Source: Bradyrhizobium sp. AUGA SZCCT0283 (lineage in GTDB: Bacteria; Pseudomonadota; Alphaproteobacteria; Rhizobiales; Xanthobacteraceae). Taken from it: DNA of 64,000 nucleotides. This document shows, one piece after another, positions 7,383 to 15,256 of the stretch. The stretch is from the NCBI RefSeq assembly GCF_018130385.1, contig NZ_JAFCLU010000024.1, positions 41,950 through 105,949 on the forward strand, written 5' to 3'. Below the pieces are notes generated by a model. That model had not been told where the DNA came from. It searched no databases and was given only the letters and a program-made list of their open reading frames with translations. Numbering within the stretch: the stretch's first letter is position 1; each line of letters opens with the position of its first letter. The position numbers and the translations under genes are program-made.

Positions 7383-8156
7383 TCAGCGTCCGGTGAACAC
7401 CGCCGCACGTTTCTCGAGGAAGGCGTTGCGCCCCTCCACCGCGTCGGCGCTGAGACGGATTTCCGCCTGCGTTTCGATCTCGCGGCGGAACTGATCGGCA
7501 TAGCTGGCGTGTTCGCTTTCGTCGATCAGGCGGCGCGTCGCGACCAGCGCGCGCGTCGGGCCGCTTGCGAGTTTGCGCGCCAGCGAAAGCGCGCCGTCGC
7601 GAAGCGCCGCATCGTCGAAGACTTCGCGGACCAGTCCCCACTCTCTGGCCTGATCGGCCGTGAGCGGCTCGTTGGTCATCATCAATTCCAGCGCACGCTG
7701 CCGGCCGACGAGACGCGGCAGCAGCCAGGTCGAACCGAGATCGGGGACCAGCGCGATGCGGCTGAACACCTGAATGAAGCGCGCTGAACGCGCGGCAACG
7801 ATCATGTCGCCCGCCATCGCGAGGCTGAAGCCGCCGCCCGCCGCCACGCCGTTGACCGCCACCACGACCGGCACGCGGCACTCGCGCATCGCCTTGAAGG
7901 TCGGCCAGTAATACTTCATCACGCCGGCGGCGATGTCGTCGCCGAGGATCTGCGCGGCCTTGAGATTTTGCCCCGAGCAGAAGCCGCGGCCGGCGCCGGT
8001 CAGCACCAGCGCCCTCACCTTCGGATCATCGTTTACCTCGCCGATGCCTGTCGCGAGATCGCCCAGCAGATCGGGCGTCATCGCGTTCAGGGTCTCAGGC
8101 TCATCCAATGTCAGCACGCTGACGCTGTCATCGCGTTCCCGCTTCACACCCGGCAT
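7383..8156 (-). CDS. Enoyl-CoA hydratase/isomerase, PaaG-like
   Basis: A 257-residue crotonase-fold protein. It has GAGRGFCSGQNLKA (oxyanion-hole and CoA loop), NGVAAGGGFSLAMAGD and LVPDLGSTWLLPRLVG. The last block carries Asp at the site where enoyl-CoA hydratases have Glu, as in PaaG-type 1,2-epoxyphenylacetyl-CoA isomerases. It probably isomerises or hydrates a CoA thioester in the cytosol. The ATG at 8156 has GGAGG seven bases upstream and is preferred to the ATG eight codons earlier. No other paa genes lie in the window, so the substrate is uncertain. Confidence 0.88.
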   Translation of the reverse strand: MPGVKRERDDSVSVLTLDEPETLNAMTPDLLGDLATGIGEVNDDPKVRALVLTGAGRGFCSGQNLKAAQILGDDIAAGVMKYYWPTFKAMRECRVPVVVAVNGVAAGGGFSLAMAGDMIVAARSARFIQVFSRIALVPDLGSTWLLPRLVGRQRALELMMTNEPLTADQAREWGLVREVFDDAALRDGALSLARKLASGPTRALVATRRLIDESEHASYADQFRREIETQAEIRLSADAVEGRNAFLEKRAAVFTGR

Positions 8157-8300
8157 TTCGCAACCTCCGTTCGCAGGCACTTTTGGCCGGCCCGGCCGGG
8201 CGGGAGAGTAACCCTAATGCCACCGCGCGCAACAATCGCCTCTCGCAGGCTTGACCAAAATCGCCGTTCCCAGAGATACTTGGCCGATTGGACGTGCGCT

Positions 8301-8585
8301 ATGTTTGAGATCGGTATTTTCTGCGTAATTTTTCTGGCGGTGGCCTATTGGGCCGTGCTCTGGCTGATGGGACGTCGCGAGGACGTGCTGCATGGCGAGT
8401 TCGTCAAAGGCGAACCGCATGCCGAAGAACCCGTGCGCCCTGTATTCCCGAAGCGTCCGGTTCGATCCGCGCCGCGCGAACGTCCCGTTGAGGCCGCGCC
8501 TGCGCAACCACCGTTCCGGCAGGAACGACTGGAGTCGCTCTTGAAGACAATCAAGCAGGATCTCAATCAACTGGTACAGAAATAG
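8301..8585 (+). CDS. Small single-span membrane protein, unrecognised
   Basis: A 94-residue protein with one N-terminal membrane helix (about residues 3-22, IGIFCVIFLAVAYWAVLWLM) followed by a basic/proline-rich cytoplasmic tail and a C-terminal amphipathic helix (ERLESLLKTIKQDLNQLV). The frame is open further upstream, but the hydrophobic helix beginning at the ATG marks the likely start. The ribosome-binding site is weak. Codon use matches neighbours. Function unknown. Confidence 0.55.
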   Translation: MFEIGIFCVIFLAVAYWAVLWLMGRREDVLHGEFVKGEPHAEEPVRPVFPKRPVRSAPRERPVEAAPAQPPFRQERLESLLKTIKQDLNQLVQK

Positions 8586-8630
8586 CCGCACCGCGCGAAG
8601 CAGACGTCAGCGCGTCATCGCATCCCCTCC

Positions 8631-10145
8631 TCACACGTAACCCAGCCAGCGCCAGTAGGTTGCGGCCAGCAGCATCACGAGCGCGAGCGCGATCACGGTC
8701 AGCACCAGACCGGTGCGGACGAAATCGCGGGCGCTGAAGGTGTCGGTGCCATAGGCGACCATGTTCTGCGGCGCGTTCACCACCAGGATGAAGCCAAAGC
8801 TCACCACGAACTGCAGCAGCATCGTCATGCCGACGACGTTGATGCCTGATGTCGCCACGCCCTTGAGCACGGCGATGACGATCGGAATCATGGCCGATGC
8901 CAGCGCCGTGGCGCTGGCGAAGCCAAGATGAATCACCACCAGGAACAGGCTCATCACGCCGAGGATGAAGAACGCCGTCGCGTTCTTCAGACCAAACGCA
9001 TTAACGACGATGTTGGCGAGCCATGTCGCCGCCGTGGTCTGGAGCAGCGCCGTGCCAAGGCTGATCCCAACGCCAAACAGGACAATCGTACCCCACGGGA
9101 TCTTCGGCTGCGCCTCCTTCCACGTCATGATGCCGAAGCCCGGCAGAAACATCAGCGCAACGGCGGTGATGGTCGTCGTGCTGGTATCGAATTTGTGCAG
9201 CACGCTTTCGGTCGCCCAGAACCCGATCAGGGTGATGGAAAGCAGCAGCAGCTTGATCTCCGCCGGCTTCATCGGCCCGAGCTCTGAGAGCGATTTGCGA
9301 ATCCCCTCACGGCCGCCCGGCACCTGCGCGACTTCCGCCGGCATCATCCGCGTCATCACGAAGTACAATGCGACGCACATCAGCACGGCAAACGGCCCGG
9401 CCGCGATCAGCCAATCCAGCCAGGTAATGGTCCTGCCGAACGCCTTTTCGATAAAGCCGATCGCCACCATGTTTTGCGCAGCGGCGGTCTTGATGCCGAC
9501 ATTCCAGATGCTTGCGGTCTGCACCGTCGTGATCATCAGCATGCCGGCAAAAGCACCGCGCCTGTCGACGCCGAAGGCTGAAATGATGCCAAGCGTGATC
9601 GGCACCAGGCAAGCCACGCGCGCGGTGGTCGAAGGCACCATGAGCGCAATCACGAAACCGACCAGGATGGTGCCGATCACGACGTTTCTGGTTTCGGTGC
9701 CGACCCGCGACAGGATGGTCAGCGCAATGCGCCTGTCGAGGCCGGTTGCCGTCATCGCCGCCGCCAGGAAAAGCGCCGCCGCAACCAGCGCCAGAGCGGT
9801 GTTGGCAAAGCCGCTGAACGCGAGACCGAGCGCCGCACTCGTGCCCATCAACACCTTGGGATTGGCGACGCTGGGCGCCAGCCCAAGCAGGAACGCCATC
9901 AGAGCGGCGATCACGACCGCCGATACCGCGTAGTCGATCGCTTCCGTCATCCATATAATGACGGCGAAGCCGAGAATAGCGAGCATGCGATGGGCTGCGA
10001 CCGGCAAATCCGCCGGTGTCGGCAGCAGCAGGATGACGACCAGCACGGCGACCGCCAGCAGCAATCCCCAGTTGGTCCTGATCCAGCTTTGATGCTCACC
10101 ACCCGCGATAGAGCCGCCCGCCGGTGCCTGTTCTACGATAGCCAT
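8631..10145 (-). CDS. SLC13/DASS-family anion (di- or tricarboxylate) transporter
   Basis: A 504-residue polytopic inner-membrane protein with about 12 helices. It shows the divalent anion:Na+ symporter pattern: a long N-terminal helix bundle, the mid-protein loop MVPSTTARVACLVPI (first SNT-like motif) and the C-terminal NAPQNMVAYGTDTF motif near the second substrate site. It likely imports a carboxylate or sulfate-like anion. The ATG at 10145 has GGGAGGAA at good spacing; the longer open frame upstream is not coding. Monocistronic. Confidence 0.85.
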   Translation of the reverse strand: MAIVEQAPAGGSIAGGEHQSWIRTNWGLLLAVAVLVVILLLPTPADLPVAAHRMLAILGFAVIIWMTEAIDYAVSAVVIAALMAFLLGLAPSVANPKVLMGTSAALGLAFSGFANTALALVAAALFLAAAMTATGLDRRIALTILSRVGTETRNVVIGTILVGFVIALMVPSTTARVACLVPITLGIISAFGVDRRGAFAGMLMITTVQTASIWNVGIKTAAAQNMVAIGFIEKAFGRTITWLDWLIAAGPFAVLMCVALYFVMTRMMPAEVAQVPGGREGIRKSLSELGPMKPAEIKLLLLSITLIGFWATESVLHKFDTSTTTITAVALMFLPGFGIMTWKEAQPKIPWGTIVLFGVGISLGTALLQTTAATWLANIVVNAFGLKNATAFFILGVMSLFLVVIHLGFASATALASAMIPIVIAVLKGVATSGINVVGMTMLLQFVVSFGFILVVNAPQNMVAYGTDTFSARDFVRTGLVLTVIALALVMLLAATYWRWLGYV

Positions 10146-10344
10146 GCCCGTTCCTCCCAGAACGGCACAATCGACCGAGACAACGGACGCCGTTTTGCGC
10201 TGGATCAAGCGGCTGGAGACCCGCACCGACACGGCCCGCCTGCTGGCGGAGCGGCAGCCGGATTTCACGCGTCTCTTTGATCTTGCGCAAGGTACCGCTG
10301 CCCCGGGGGCCTTACCCAAGGGGGCAATGCGCGAGGATTTCACG

Positions 10345-10755
10345 ATGCGAAAAGCCCCTAGCCTGTCGATCTCACCGGAAAAAGTATTCTTCATCATCGC
10401 AAAGTCGCGTCAATCCGACGGTACGGCGACCGAGCTGGATGCCAATTCCACATCTGCCGACGACGATGCCGTCCACGGCTTTGAGGATCACAGCAGGATA
10501 ACGGACCGCTCGGAGCTTTCCGGCTTCATCCGCGGGTTGAATGTGGACGAACAGATCGATCTGGTCGCCCTGATGTGGCTCGGCCGCGGCGATGGAGATC
10601 TCGACAACTGGAAAGATCTGCGCCTGGAGGCTTCGCGCGCTCACAATAACCGTACGGCGCATTACCTGATCGAAACACCGATGCTTGCCGATTATCTGGA
10701 AGAGGCCTTGTCACAGTTCGGCAAGTCCTTTGAGGATTTCGAAGCCCCCCTCTAA
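10345..10755 (+). CDS. DUF3775-family protein
   Basis: A 136-residue cytosolic protein with the DUF3775 pattern: LSISPEKVFFIIAKSRQ near the N terminus, then ELSGFIRGLNVDEQIDLVALMWLGRGD and ETPMLADYLEEALSQFG. Acidic overall. The ATG at 10345 has GAGGA seven bases upstream; the 67 codons open before it look non-coding. It precedes the host-attachment-type gene by 37 bp and may share its transcript. Biochemical role unknown. Confidence 0.75.
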   Translation: MRKAPSLSISPEKVFFIIAKSRQSDGTATELDANSTSADDDAVHGFEDHSRITDRSELSGFIRGLNVDEQIDLVALMWLGRGDGDLDNWKDLRLEASRAHNNRTAHYLIETPMLADYLEEALSQFGKSFEDFEAPL

Positions 10756-10792
10756 CCCCGTTTGACATCAAACTATCCAGGAGCATTTCAAA

Positions 10793-11239
10793 ATGACCAA
10801 GATCAAGATCGGTACCGGCGACTGGATCGTTGTCTGCGACGGCCGCAAGGCGCTCATTCTTGAGAATCTCGGTGATCGCGTGTTTCCAAACCTGCACACC
10901 AGGGAAGTGTACGAGCAGCCAGATCCGTCCACGCATGCGCAAGGCGGCGATACTCCGGGCCGCGTTCACTCGTCGGTGGGTGGCGCGCGAAGCTCGGTCG
11001 AACAGACGGACTGGCACGATGAGTCGGAACGGCTGTTCCTGAAGACTCTGGCGGACCGACTGAACGTTGCCGTTACGACCGGGGAAACCTCGGCCGTGAC
11101 GATGGTCGCGTCGCCCCGTGCGCTCGGCATGATCAGGTCGGATTATTCCACCGCGGTTCAAAAGGCCCTGCACGGGGAGATCGCCAAGGATCTGGTCAAG
11201 ATGCCGGTCTATGAAATCGAGAAGCAGCTCCTGGCGTGA
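10793..11239 (+). CDS. Host-attachment family protein (Host_attach)
   Basis: A 148-residue cytosolic protein matching proteins annotated as required for attachment to host cells in rhizobia and agrobacteria. It starts with a beta strand and loop (DWIVVCDGRKALILEN) and has the conserved Gly/Ser/Asp-rich middle (SSVGGARSSVEQTDWHD) and a C-terminal Rossmann-like region (AVTMVASPRALGMIR, DLVKMPVYEIEKQL). The attachment label is inherited from one family member, and the molecular activity is unknown. A clear AGGAG precedes the ATG. Likely co-transcribed with the DUF3775 gene. Confidence 0.85.
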   Translation: MTKIKIGTGDWIVVCDGRKALILENLGDRVFPNLHTREVYEQPDPSTHAQGGDTPGRVHSSVGGARSSVEQTDWHDESERLFLKTLADRLNVAVTTGETSAVTMVASPRALGMIRSDYSTAVQKALHGEIAKDLVKMPVYEIEKQLLA

Positions 11240-11401
11240 CCGCTGGACGGTACGTGCGGGCTATCCCGGGCTCCTGTTGCTTCAGCCGGATGGCGGCGAC
11301 GCCGCCCCATCCCGGTGCCCGCACTTCATGCAACCGCCGCTAACACATCGTTAACCCTGTCGGCCTTAGGGTCTCCCTGACGCCGAAGGACCGGCTGTCT
11401 G

Positions 11402-12028
11402 GTGGCGAAGATGTCGTTTGCGCAAAAGAAAACAACCACTGTACCGTCCGCCCAGGAGCGACGGCGCTTCCAGCGCGTCAAGGTTCACCTGCTCGGCCGC
11501 TACATGCTGCCGGACCGCCGCGAATTTCCTTGCCAGATTATTAACATGTCGCCGGGCGGACTGGCCCTGCTGGCGCCCGGCATCGGCAATGTCGGCGACC
11601 GGGTGATCGCCTATCTCGACCATATCGGCCGGGTCGAAGGCAAAATCACCCGCATCATCGACAACGGCTTTGCCATGACGGTCGGCGCTACCGCGCGCAA
11701 GCGCGACAAGCTCGCCGCCCAGCTCACCTGGCTTGCCAACCGCGATATCCTCAATCTGCCGGAAGACCGCCGCCACGACCGTATCGTGCCGCGCAACCCG
11801 ATCGCGCTGCTCACGCTCGAGGACGGCAGCAAGATGACCTGCCGCATCATCGACCTGTCGCTGTCGGGCGCCGCCATTGCCGCGGAAAACCGCCCGCCGC
11901 TGAAATCGCTGGTCATGCTGGGCAAGGTGCAGTCCCGTGTGGTGCGAAACCTCGAGGAAGGCTTCGCGCTCGAGTTCGTCCACGAGCAGGTCGGCGAGGC
12001 GCTCGAAGAAGCAGTTACCGCGCGGTAA
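11402..12028 (+). CDS. Tandem PilZ-domain protein (c-di-GMP binding candidate)
   Basis: A 208-residue protein with two PilZ-like units. The first (about 18-100) has ERRRFQRV, an RxxxR-type c-di-GMP motif, and NMSPGGLALL, a match to the [DN]xSxxG motif. The second (about 120-205) has RRHDRIVPRNPI and DLSLSGAAI. It probably binds cyclic di-GMP and acts on motility, cell surface or envelope processes. Starts GTG at 11402 or ATG three codons later. A stem-loop at 12067-12097 follows. No output domain. Confidence 0.88.
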   Translation: MAKMSFAQKKTTTVPSAQERRRFQRVKVHLLGRYMLPDRREFPCQIINMSPGGLALLAPGIGNVGDRVIAYLDHIGRVEGKITRIIDNGFAMTVGATARKRDKLAAQLTWLANRDILNLPEDRRHDRIVPRNPIALLTLEDGSKMTCRIIDLSLSGAAIAAENRPPLKSLVMLGKVQSRVVRNLEEGFALEFVHEQVGEALEEAVTAR

Positions 12029-12066
12029 AGCGCCCGCGACAAAAATCCCTGACTTTTCAGCCTCAA

Positions 12067-12097
12067 AAGGCGGTATCCGCACCACGGATACCGCCTT
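12067..12097 (+). terminator. Stem-loop after the PilZ gene
   Basis: AAGGCGGTATCCG, loop CACCA, CGGATACCGCCTT: a perfect 13-bp stem 38 bp after the PilZ stop codon. Only two T follow directly, so it is a weaker intrinsic terminator or a 3'-end stabiliser. Confidence 0.55.
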
Positions 12098-12357
12098 CGC
12101 CGCGTCTGAGGCCTGCAAAACGCGGTTAACGCGGCGGGCTTTCGCGCGCTCATCTGCCGCTGGCGTAGCAGCGCGCGCGTTAATGTATAAAATTTGAATC
12201 AATTGCAGTTGTTTCAAATTTTAGTCGAATTCGATTCAAGTATAGATCGAATTAGCCGCAGCTTTTACTTGTATTCACGTCAAATGTACTTGCCTGACTT
12301 AGCGGCGGCGCAAATCCTTTGTGCGAAACATGGTCCCAACAAGAAACGGGGGCCACA
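12098..12357. other. AT-rich intergenic region with a 10-bp-arm dyad
   Basis: No gene. Bases 12183-12260 are strikingly AT-rich for this replicon and contain an inverted repeat AAAATTTGAA (12189-12198) / TTCAAATTTT (12213-12222) with a 14-base spacer. TCGAATTCGA at 12225-12234 and a second TCGAATT near 12246 follow. This is probably the promoter/operator region of the cysteine protease gene downstream; the binding factor is unknown. Confidence 0.45.
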
Positions 12358-12987
12358 ATGTTGTTCAGGGGACAGGGGAAGGGACTGGCGGTCATCGCCG
12401 TCCTGTTGGGGATGAGCGCTTCAATGAGCGTCTCGGCGAAAGCCGGCGACACTCTCTATGCCAGCCTTGGCGAGACCGCGCGTTCGCCGATCGGCTGGGT
12501 CGAATTTTGCGCCGAGAATCCCGGCGATTGCCGCGGCGGCGCATCACAGCCGCGCGACATCGTGATGTCGCAGACGGCATGGCGGGATTTGGTGCGGGTC
12601 AACAAGTGGGTCAACGAGACCATCAAGCCGATCACCGACATGGATCATTGGGGTGTGATCGAGAAATGGTCGTTGCCGACGGACGGTTACGGTGACTGCG
12701 AGGACTATGTGCTTCTGAAGCGCAAGATGCTGATCGACGCCGGATGGCCGCGCGAAGCGCTGCTGATCACGGTGGTGCGCGACAAGAAGGGCGAAGGCCA
12801 CGCGGTGCTGACGGTGAAGACCGACAAGGGCGAGTTCGTTCTCGACAACCAGAACGAAACCGTCCTGGCCTGGACCGAGACCGGCTACCGCTTCGTCAAG
12901 CGTCAGTCGCAGAGCGATCCCAATGTGTGGGTCTCGCTCGGTGACAGCCGCCCTGCGGTCGCCACCGCCTCGTCACGCGATCGATAA
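12358..12987 (+). CDS. BTLCP-family transglutaminase-like cysteine protease
   Basis: A 209-residue exported protein of the bacterial transglutaminase-like cysteine proteinase family (peptidase C93). A signal peptide spans about residues 1-28 (VIAVLLGMSASMSVSAKA). The catalytic Cys lies in DGYGDCEDYVLLKR, the His in KGEGHAVLTV and the Asp in GEFVLDNQN. In LapG-type relatives the enzyme cleaves surface adhesins under c-di-GMP control, and a PilZ protein is encoded just upstream, but no LapD-type partner is present. The ATG at 12358 follows CGGGGG. It ends before a strong terminator at 13059. Confidence 0.85.
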   Translation: MLFRGQGKGLAVIAVLLGMSASMSVSAKAGDTLYASLGETARSPIGWVEFCAENPGDCRGGASQPRDIVMSQTAWRDLVRVNKWVNETIKPITDMDHWGVIEKWSLPTDGYGDCEDYVLLKRKMLIDAGWPREALLITVVRDKKGEGHAVLTVKTDKGEFVLDNQNETVLAWTETGYRFVKRQSQSDPNVWVSLGDSRPAVATASSRDR

Positions 12988-13019
12988 CGAACAAAGGATT
13001 TTACGAACCCGCGACCCGG

Positions 13020-13040
13020 TCACATCCCCACCCCTCCCCG
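13020..13040. repeat. 21-bp repeat, copy 2 (CCCC-A-CCCC-T-CCCC block)
   Basis: Identical to 2150-2170. On the minus strand a GGG two bases upstream makes four G-runs with loops of 2, 1 and 1, a canonical G-quadruplex pattern, again ending in ATGTGA. Confidence 0.6.
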
Positions 13041-13058
13041 TCCCAGACCGGTTCGCGC

Positions 13059-13097
13059 GCGGCCAGGCTTCCCCCAAAGCCTGGCCGCACCTTTTTT
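13059..13097 (+). terminator. Strong intrinsic terminator after the BTLCP protease gene
   Basis: GCGGCCAGGCTT (13059-13070), loop CCCCCA, AAGCCTGGCCGC (13077-13088): a perfect 12-bp stem, then ACC and six T at 13092-13097. It terminates plus-strand transcription 70 bp after the protease stop and before the convergent 105-residue gene. Confidence 0.85.
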
Positions 13098-13118
13098 GGG
13101 ATACCGACCGCTCGGCGC

Positions 13119-13436
13119 CTACGCCGCCAGCGCAACCCGTGACGTCGATTTTTGCCGCATCGGCTTGCCGCCGGGCGGTCCCGACGGTTTGTGGTCGAGC
13201 ATCGAGAGCGCCTCGAGAATCTCGTCGATCGTCACGATGCGCCTTGTGCCTGCCAGCTCGCGCAGCGCGGGATTCGAAGTCACCGCCGCCGCGTCTGAGG
13301 CCCAGGACGCGAGGATCGCCCGCTTTTCGGCGAGCGAAAGCGTCGCATCGGCCACCACATCGCGCGGGTGATCGAACACGGCTCCCGGATGCAGCACCGC
13401 ATTCAGATCAAACACGTTGTCTGTCTGGTCGATCAT
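13119..13436 (-). CDS. Conserved rhizobial protein of unknown function
   Basis: A 105-residue cytosolic protein of unknown function, of a type I recall as widespread in rhizobia: DLNAVLHPGAVFDHPRDVV, then LSLAEKRAILASWASDA and a C-terminal helix ITIDEILEALSML-like (VTIDEILEALSMLD), with a basic tail (GGKPMRQKSTSR). It lies 89 bp downstream of hsp20 on the same strand, so it may be read from the heat-shock promoter. No catalytic motif is visible. Confidence 0.75.
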   Translation of the reverse strand: MIDQTDNVFDLNAVLHPGAVFDHPRDVVADATLSLAEKRAILASWASDAAAVTSNPALRELAGTRRIVTIDEILEALSMLDHKPSGPPGGKPMRQKSTSRVALAA

Positions 13437-13525
13437 CGGTTTGTCCTCCCCAAAGGGTTGAAAACGCTTCCCGCCCGAGATGTTCGGGCGGGAGCCTTTC
13501 GGTTCCTTCGCGGGCCGTGACGGGC

Positions 13526-13981
13526 TTAAGCCGCCTTCGCCTCGATCTGCTTGACGTTGCCTGGCGCCGTGCCGTTGATCGCGATGCTGCGCGGCTTCAT
13601 CGCCTCCGGGACTTCCCGGAACAGTTCGATCCGCAGCAGGCCATCCTCGAACGACGCGCTCTTCACCTGCACATGGTCGGCAAGGCTGAACTGGCGCTTG
13701 AAGGGGCGCGCGGAGATGCCTTGGTAGAGATACTCGCGCTGGCCCTTCTCGGCCTTGCAGCCTTCGATCGTCACCGTGTTCTGCTCGGCGGTAACGGAGA
13801 TCTCGTCGACCGCAAAGCCGGCAACGGCGAGCGAGATCTGGTAGCGGTCTTCGCCCAGCCGCTCGATGTTGTAGGGAGGGTAATTATCCTCGCCCGCGCG
13901 TTGCGCGGTTTCGACGAGGTCGAAAAGGCGGTCGAAGCCGATGGTCGAACGCCAGAGGGGCGTGAAGTCGTATGTGCGCAT
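13526..13981 (-). CDS. Hsp20-family small heat-shock protein
   Basis: A 151-residue IbpA-type small heat-shock protein. Residues 1-30 are the variable N-terminal arm (FTPLWRSTIGFDRLF). The alpha-crystallin domain spans about 32-130 with YNIERLGEDRYQISLAVAGF, the dimer loop REYLYQGISARPFKRQFSL and the GLLRIELFREVP end motif. It holds unfolding proteins in soluble complexes during heat stress. The ATG at 13981 has GGAGGA at seven-base spacing; the TTG two codons earlier is less likely. The leader carries a ROSE-type thermometer and an RpoH-type promoter. Confidence 0.95.
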   Translation of the reverse strand: MRTYDFTPLWRSTIGFDRLFDLVETAQRAGEDNYPPYNIERLGEDRYQISLAVAGFAVDEISVTAEQNTVTIEGCKAEKGQREYLYQGISARPFKRQFSLADHVQVKSASFEDGLLRIELFREVPEAMKPRSIAINGTAPGNVKQIEAKAA

Positions 13982-14085
13982 AGCCAAATCCTCCAGAGAG
14001 CAAGTTGGTTACGAGCGGCACCGGACACGACCGGTGCCCGTCTCAAGGCCGGGCCCATCAGGCGCCCGGACCGCCCTGCGGCGGC
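13982..14085 (-). promoter_or_regulatory. ROSE-type RNA thermometer in the hsp20 5' leader
   Basis: On the minus strand the ~100-nt leader folds into successive stems: GCCGCC/GGCGG, CCGGGC/GCCCGG, and the perfect GGCACCGG-TCGTGT-CCGGTGCC. A final imperfect stem follows in which ACCAA-CTTGCT faces GGAGGA-TTTGGCT. The last one masks the Shine-Dalgarno with a UUGCU box, the hallmark of rhizobial ROSE elements that melt at heat-shock temperature. Identification rests on layout and box sequence; covariance with the family model was not tested. Confidence 0.85.
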
Positions 14086-14092
14086 AGCAAAA

Positions 14093-14121
14093 AAATTAGA
14101 AAACCGCGATTTGGTTTCAAG
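14093..14121 (-). promoter_or_regulatory. RpoH (sigma-32) type promoter of hsp20
   Basis: CTTGAAA (14115-14121, minus strand) and CTAATTT (14093-14099) give CTTG-N18-CTAATTT. The alphaproteobacterial heat-shock consensus is CTTG-N17/18-CYTATNT, so the -10 matches six of seven. It would start the RNA right at the beginning of the ROSE element. Confidence 0.75.
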
Positions 14122-14195
14122 GGGGCCGATAAAAAATTTTCGGCTTCCTCCCGGCTCGTCTCCCTTCCGTTTTTGCACTGCACGAACGATGTGCC

Positions 14196-15113
14196 ATGAT
14201 GGACGGCCTCATCGGGGAAGCTGCCGTGGCCCACAGCGAGATCGACGCCATCCGCGCATTGCTGGGCTCGAAGCCGCGGCCGGTCGGCTGGTCGGAGCGG
14301 CGGCAGCGCCTCGACGAGGTCGGATCGACCTGGCCGACGGCATCAGATGTGAAATGCGAGACGGTCGATTGCGATGGCGTCGCCGGTGAGTGGTCGATCG
14401 TTCCGGGCAGCGAGCCTTCGCGCGTGCTGTTGTATTTCCATGGCGGCGGATATTGCTCCGGCTCGGTTGTCAGCCACCGCCGCCTCGTGACCGAGGCCGG
14501 GCGCGCGGCACGCACACGCACGCTTGCGATCGACTATCGGCTTGCGCCCGAACATCCCTACCCCGCCGCCCATGAAGACGCGCTCACGGCATGGCGCTTT
14601 CTGCGCCGGCAAGGCATTGCAGCGGCGCGTATCGCCATCGGCGGCGACAGCGCCGGCGGCAACCTGACGCTCGGGCTGATCAACCGGCTGCGCGCAGCCG
14701 GTGAGGAATTGCCGGCGTGCGCCTGGCTGGTCTCGCCGTGGACCGACCTCACCATGTCAGGCGAAACGCTGGCGACCAGGGACGCCATCGATCCGCTGAT
14801 CCACAAGGCTTATCTCGACGAGCTCGCGGATGCCTATGCGCCGCCATCCATCGATCGCCGCGATCCGCTGATCTCGCCGCTGTTTGCTGATCTCACAGGC
14901 TTTCCGCCGGTCCTGATTCAGGTCGGATCGGCCGAGACATTGCTCGCGGACGCGACGCGGCTTGCGGAAGCCGCGGGGGCGGCCGATGTCGACATGACGC
15001 TGCAAATCTGGCCGCACATGATCCATGCATGGCCGGTCTGGAATGCTAGCCTCCAGGACGGCCGGCGCGCGCTGGCGTACGCCGGCCAGTTCATCCGGAC
15101 GAATATCCGTTAG
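14196..15113 (+). CDS. Alpha/beta hydrolase of the hormone-sensitive-lipase (HSL) family
   Basis: A 305-residue cytosolic esterase. It has the HSL-family oxyanion motif HGGGYCSG (about residue 82), the nucleophile elbow GDSAGGN (about 151), an acidic residue region SAETLLAD and the catalytic His in HMIHAWPV near the C terminus. IDYRLAPEHPYPAAHEDA is also diagnostic. It hydrolyses short-chain carboxylic esters; some relatives act on acylated sterols or lactones. The gene starts 75 bp from the hsp20 promoter on the opposite strand. Alternative ATG one codon later (MM). Confidence 0.88.
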   Translation: MMDGLIGEAAVAHSEIDAIRALLGSKPRPVGWSERRQRLDEVGSTWPTASDVKCETVDCDGVAGEWSIVPGSEPSRVLLYFHGGGYCSGSVVSHRRLVTEAGRAARTRTLAIDYRLAPEHPYPAAHEDALTAWRFLRRQGIAAARIAIGGDSAGGNLTLGLINRLRAAGEELPACAWLVSPWTDLTMSGETLATRDAIDPLIHKAYLDELADAYAPPSIDRRDPLISPLFADLTGFPPVLIQVGSAETLLADATRLAEAAGAADVDMTLQIWPHMIHAWPVWNASLQDGRRALAYAGQFIRTNIR

Positions 15114-15256
15114 CCCAGGGCCATTCCTGCAGCCCAAAACCCTGATCTTGCGGGCTTTTGCCCGAAATCCCGCGGCCTCCCGACAAATCCCGGGTTTTAG
15201 CGCCGCCTGGCCTGTGCTATTCGGGAACATTGAATCACGTCCGGATTTGGAGTCGC

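Noticed and set aside
12923..14389. 488-residue plus-strand frame covering hsp20 and the terminator
   Set aside because: Antisense to hsp20 and its leader, and crosses an intrinsic terminator, so it is not coding.
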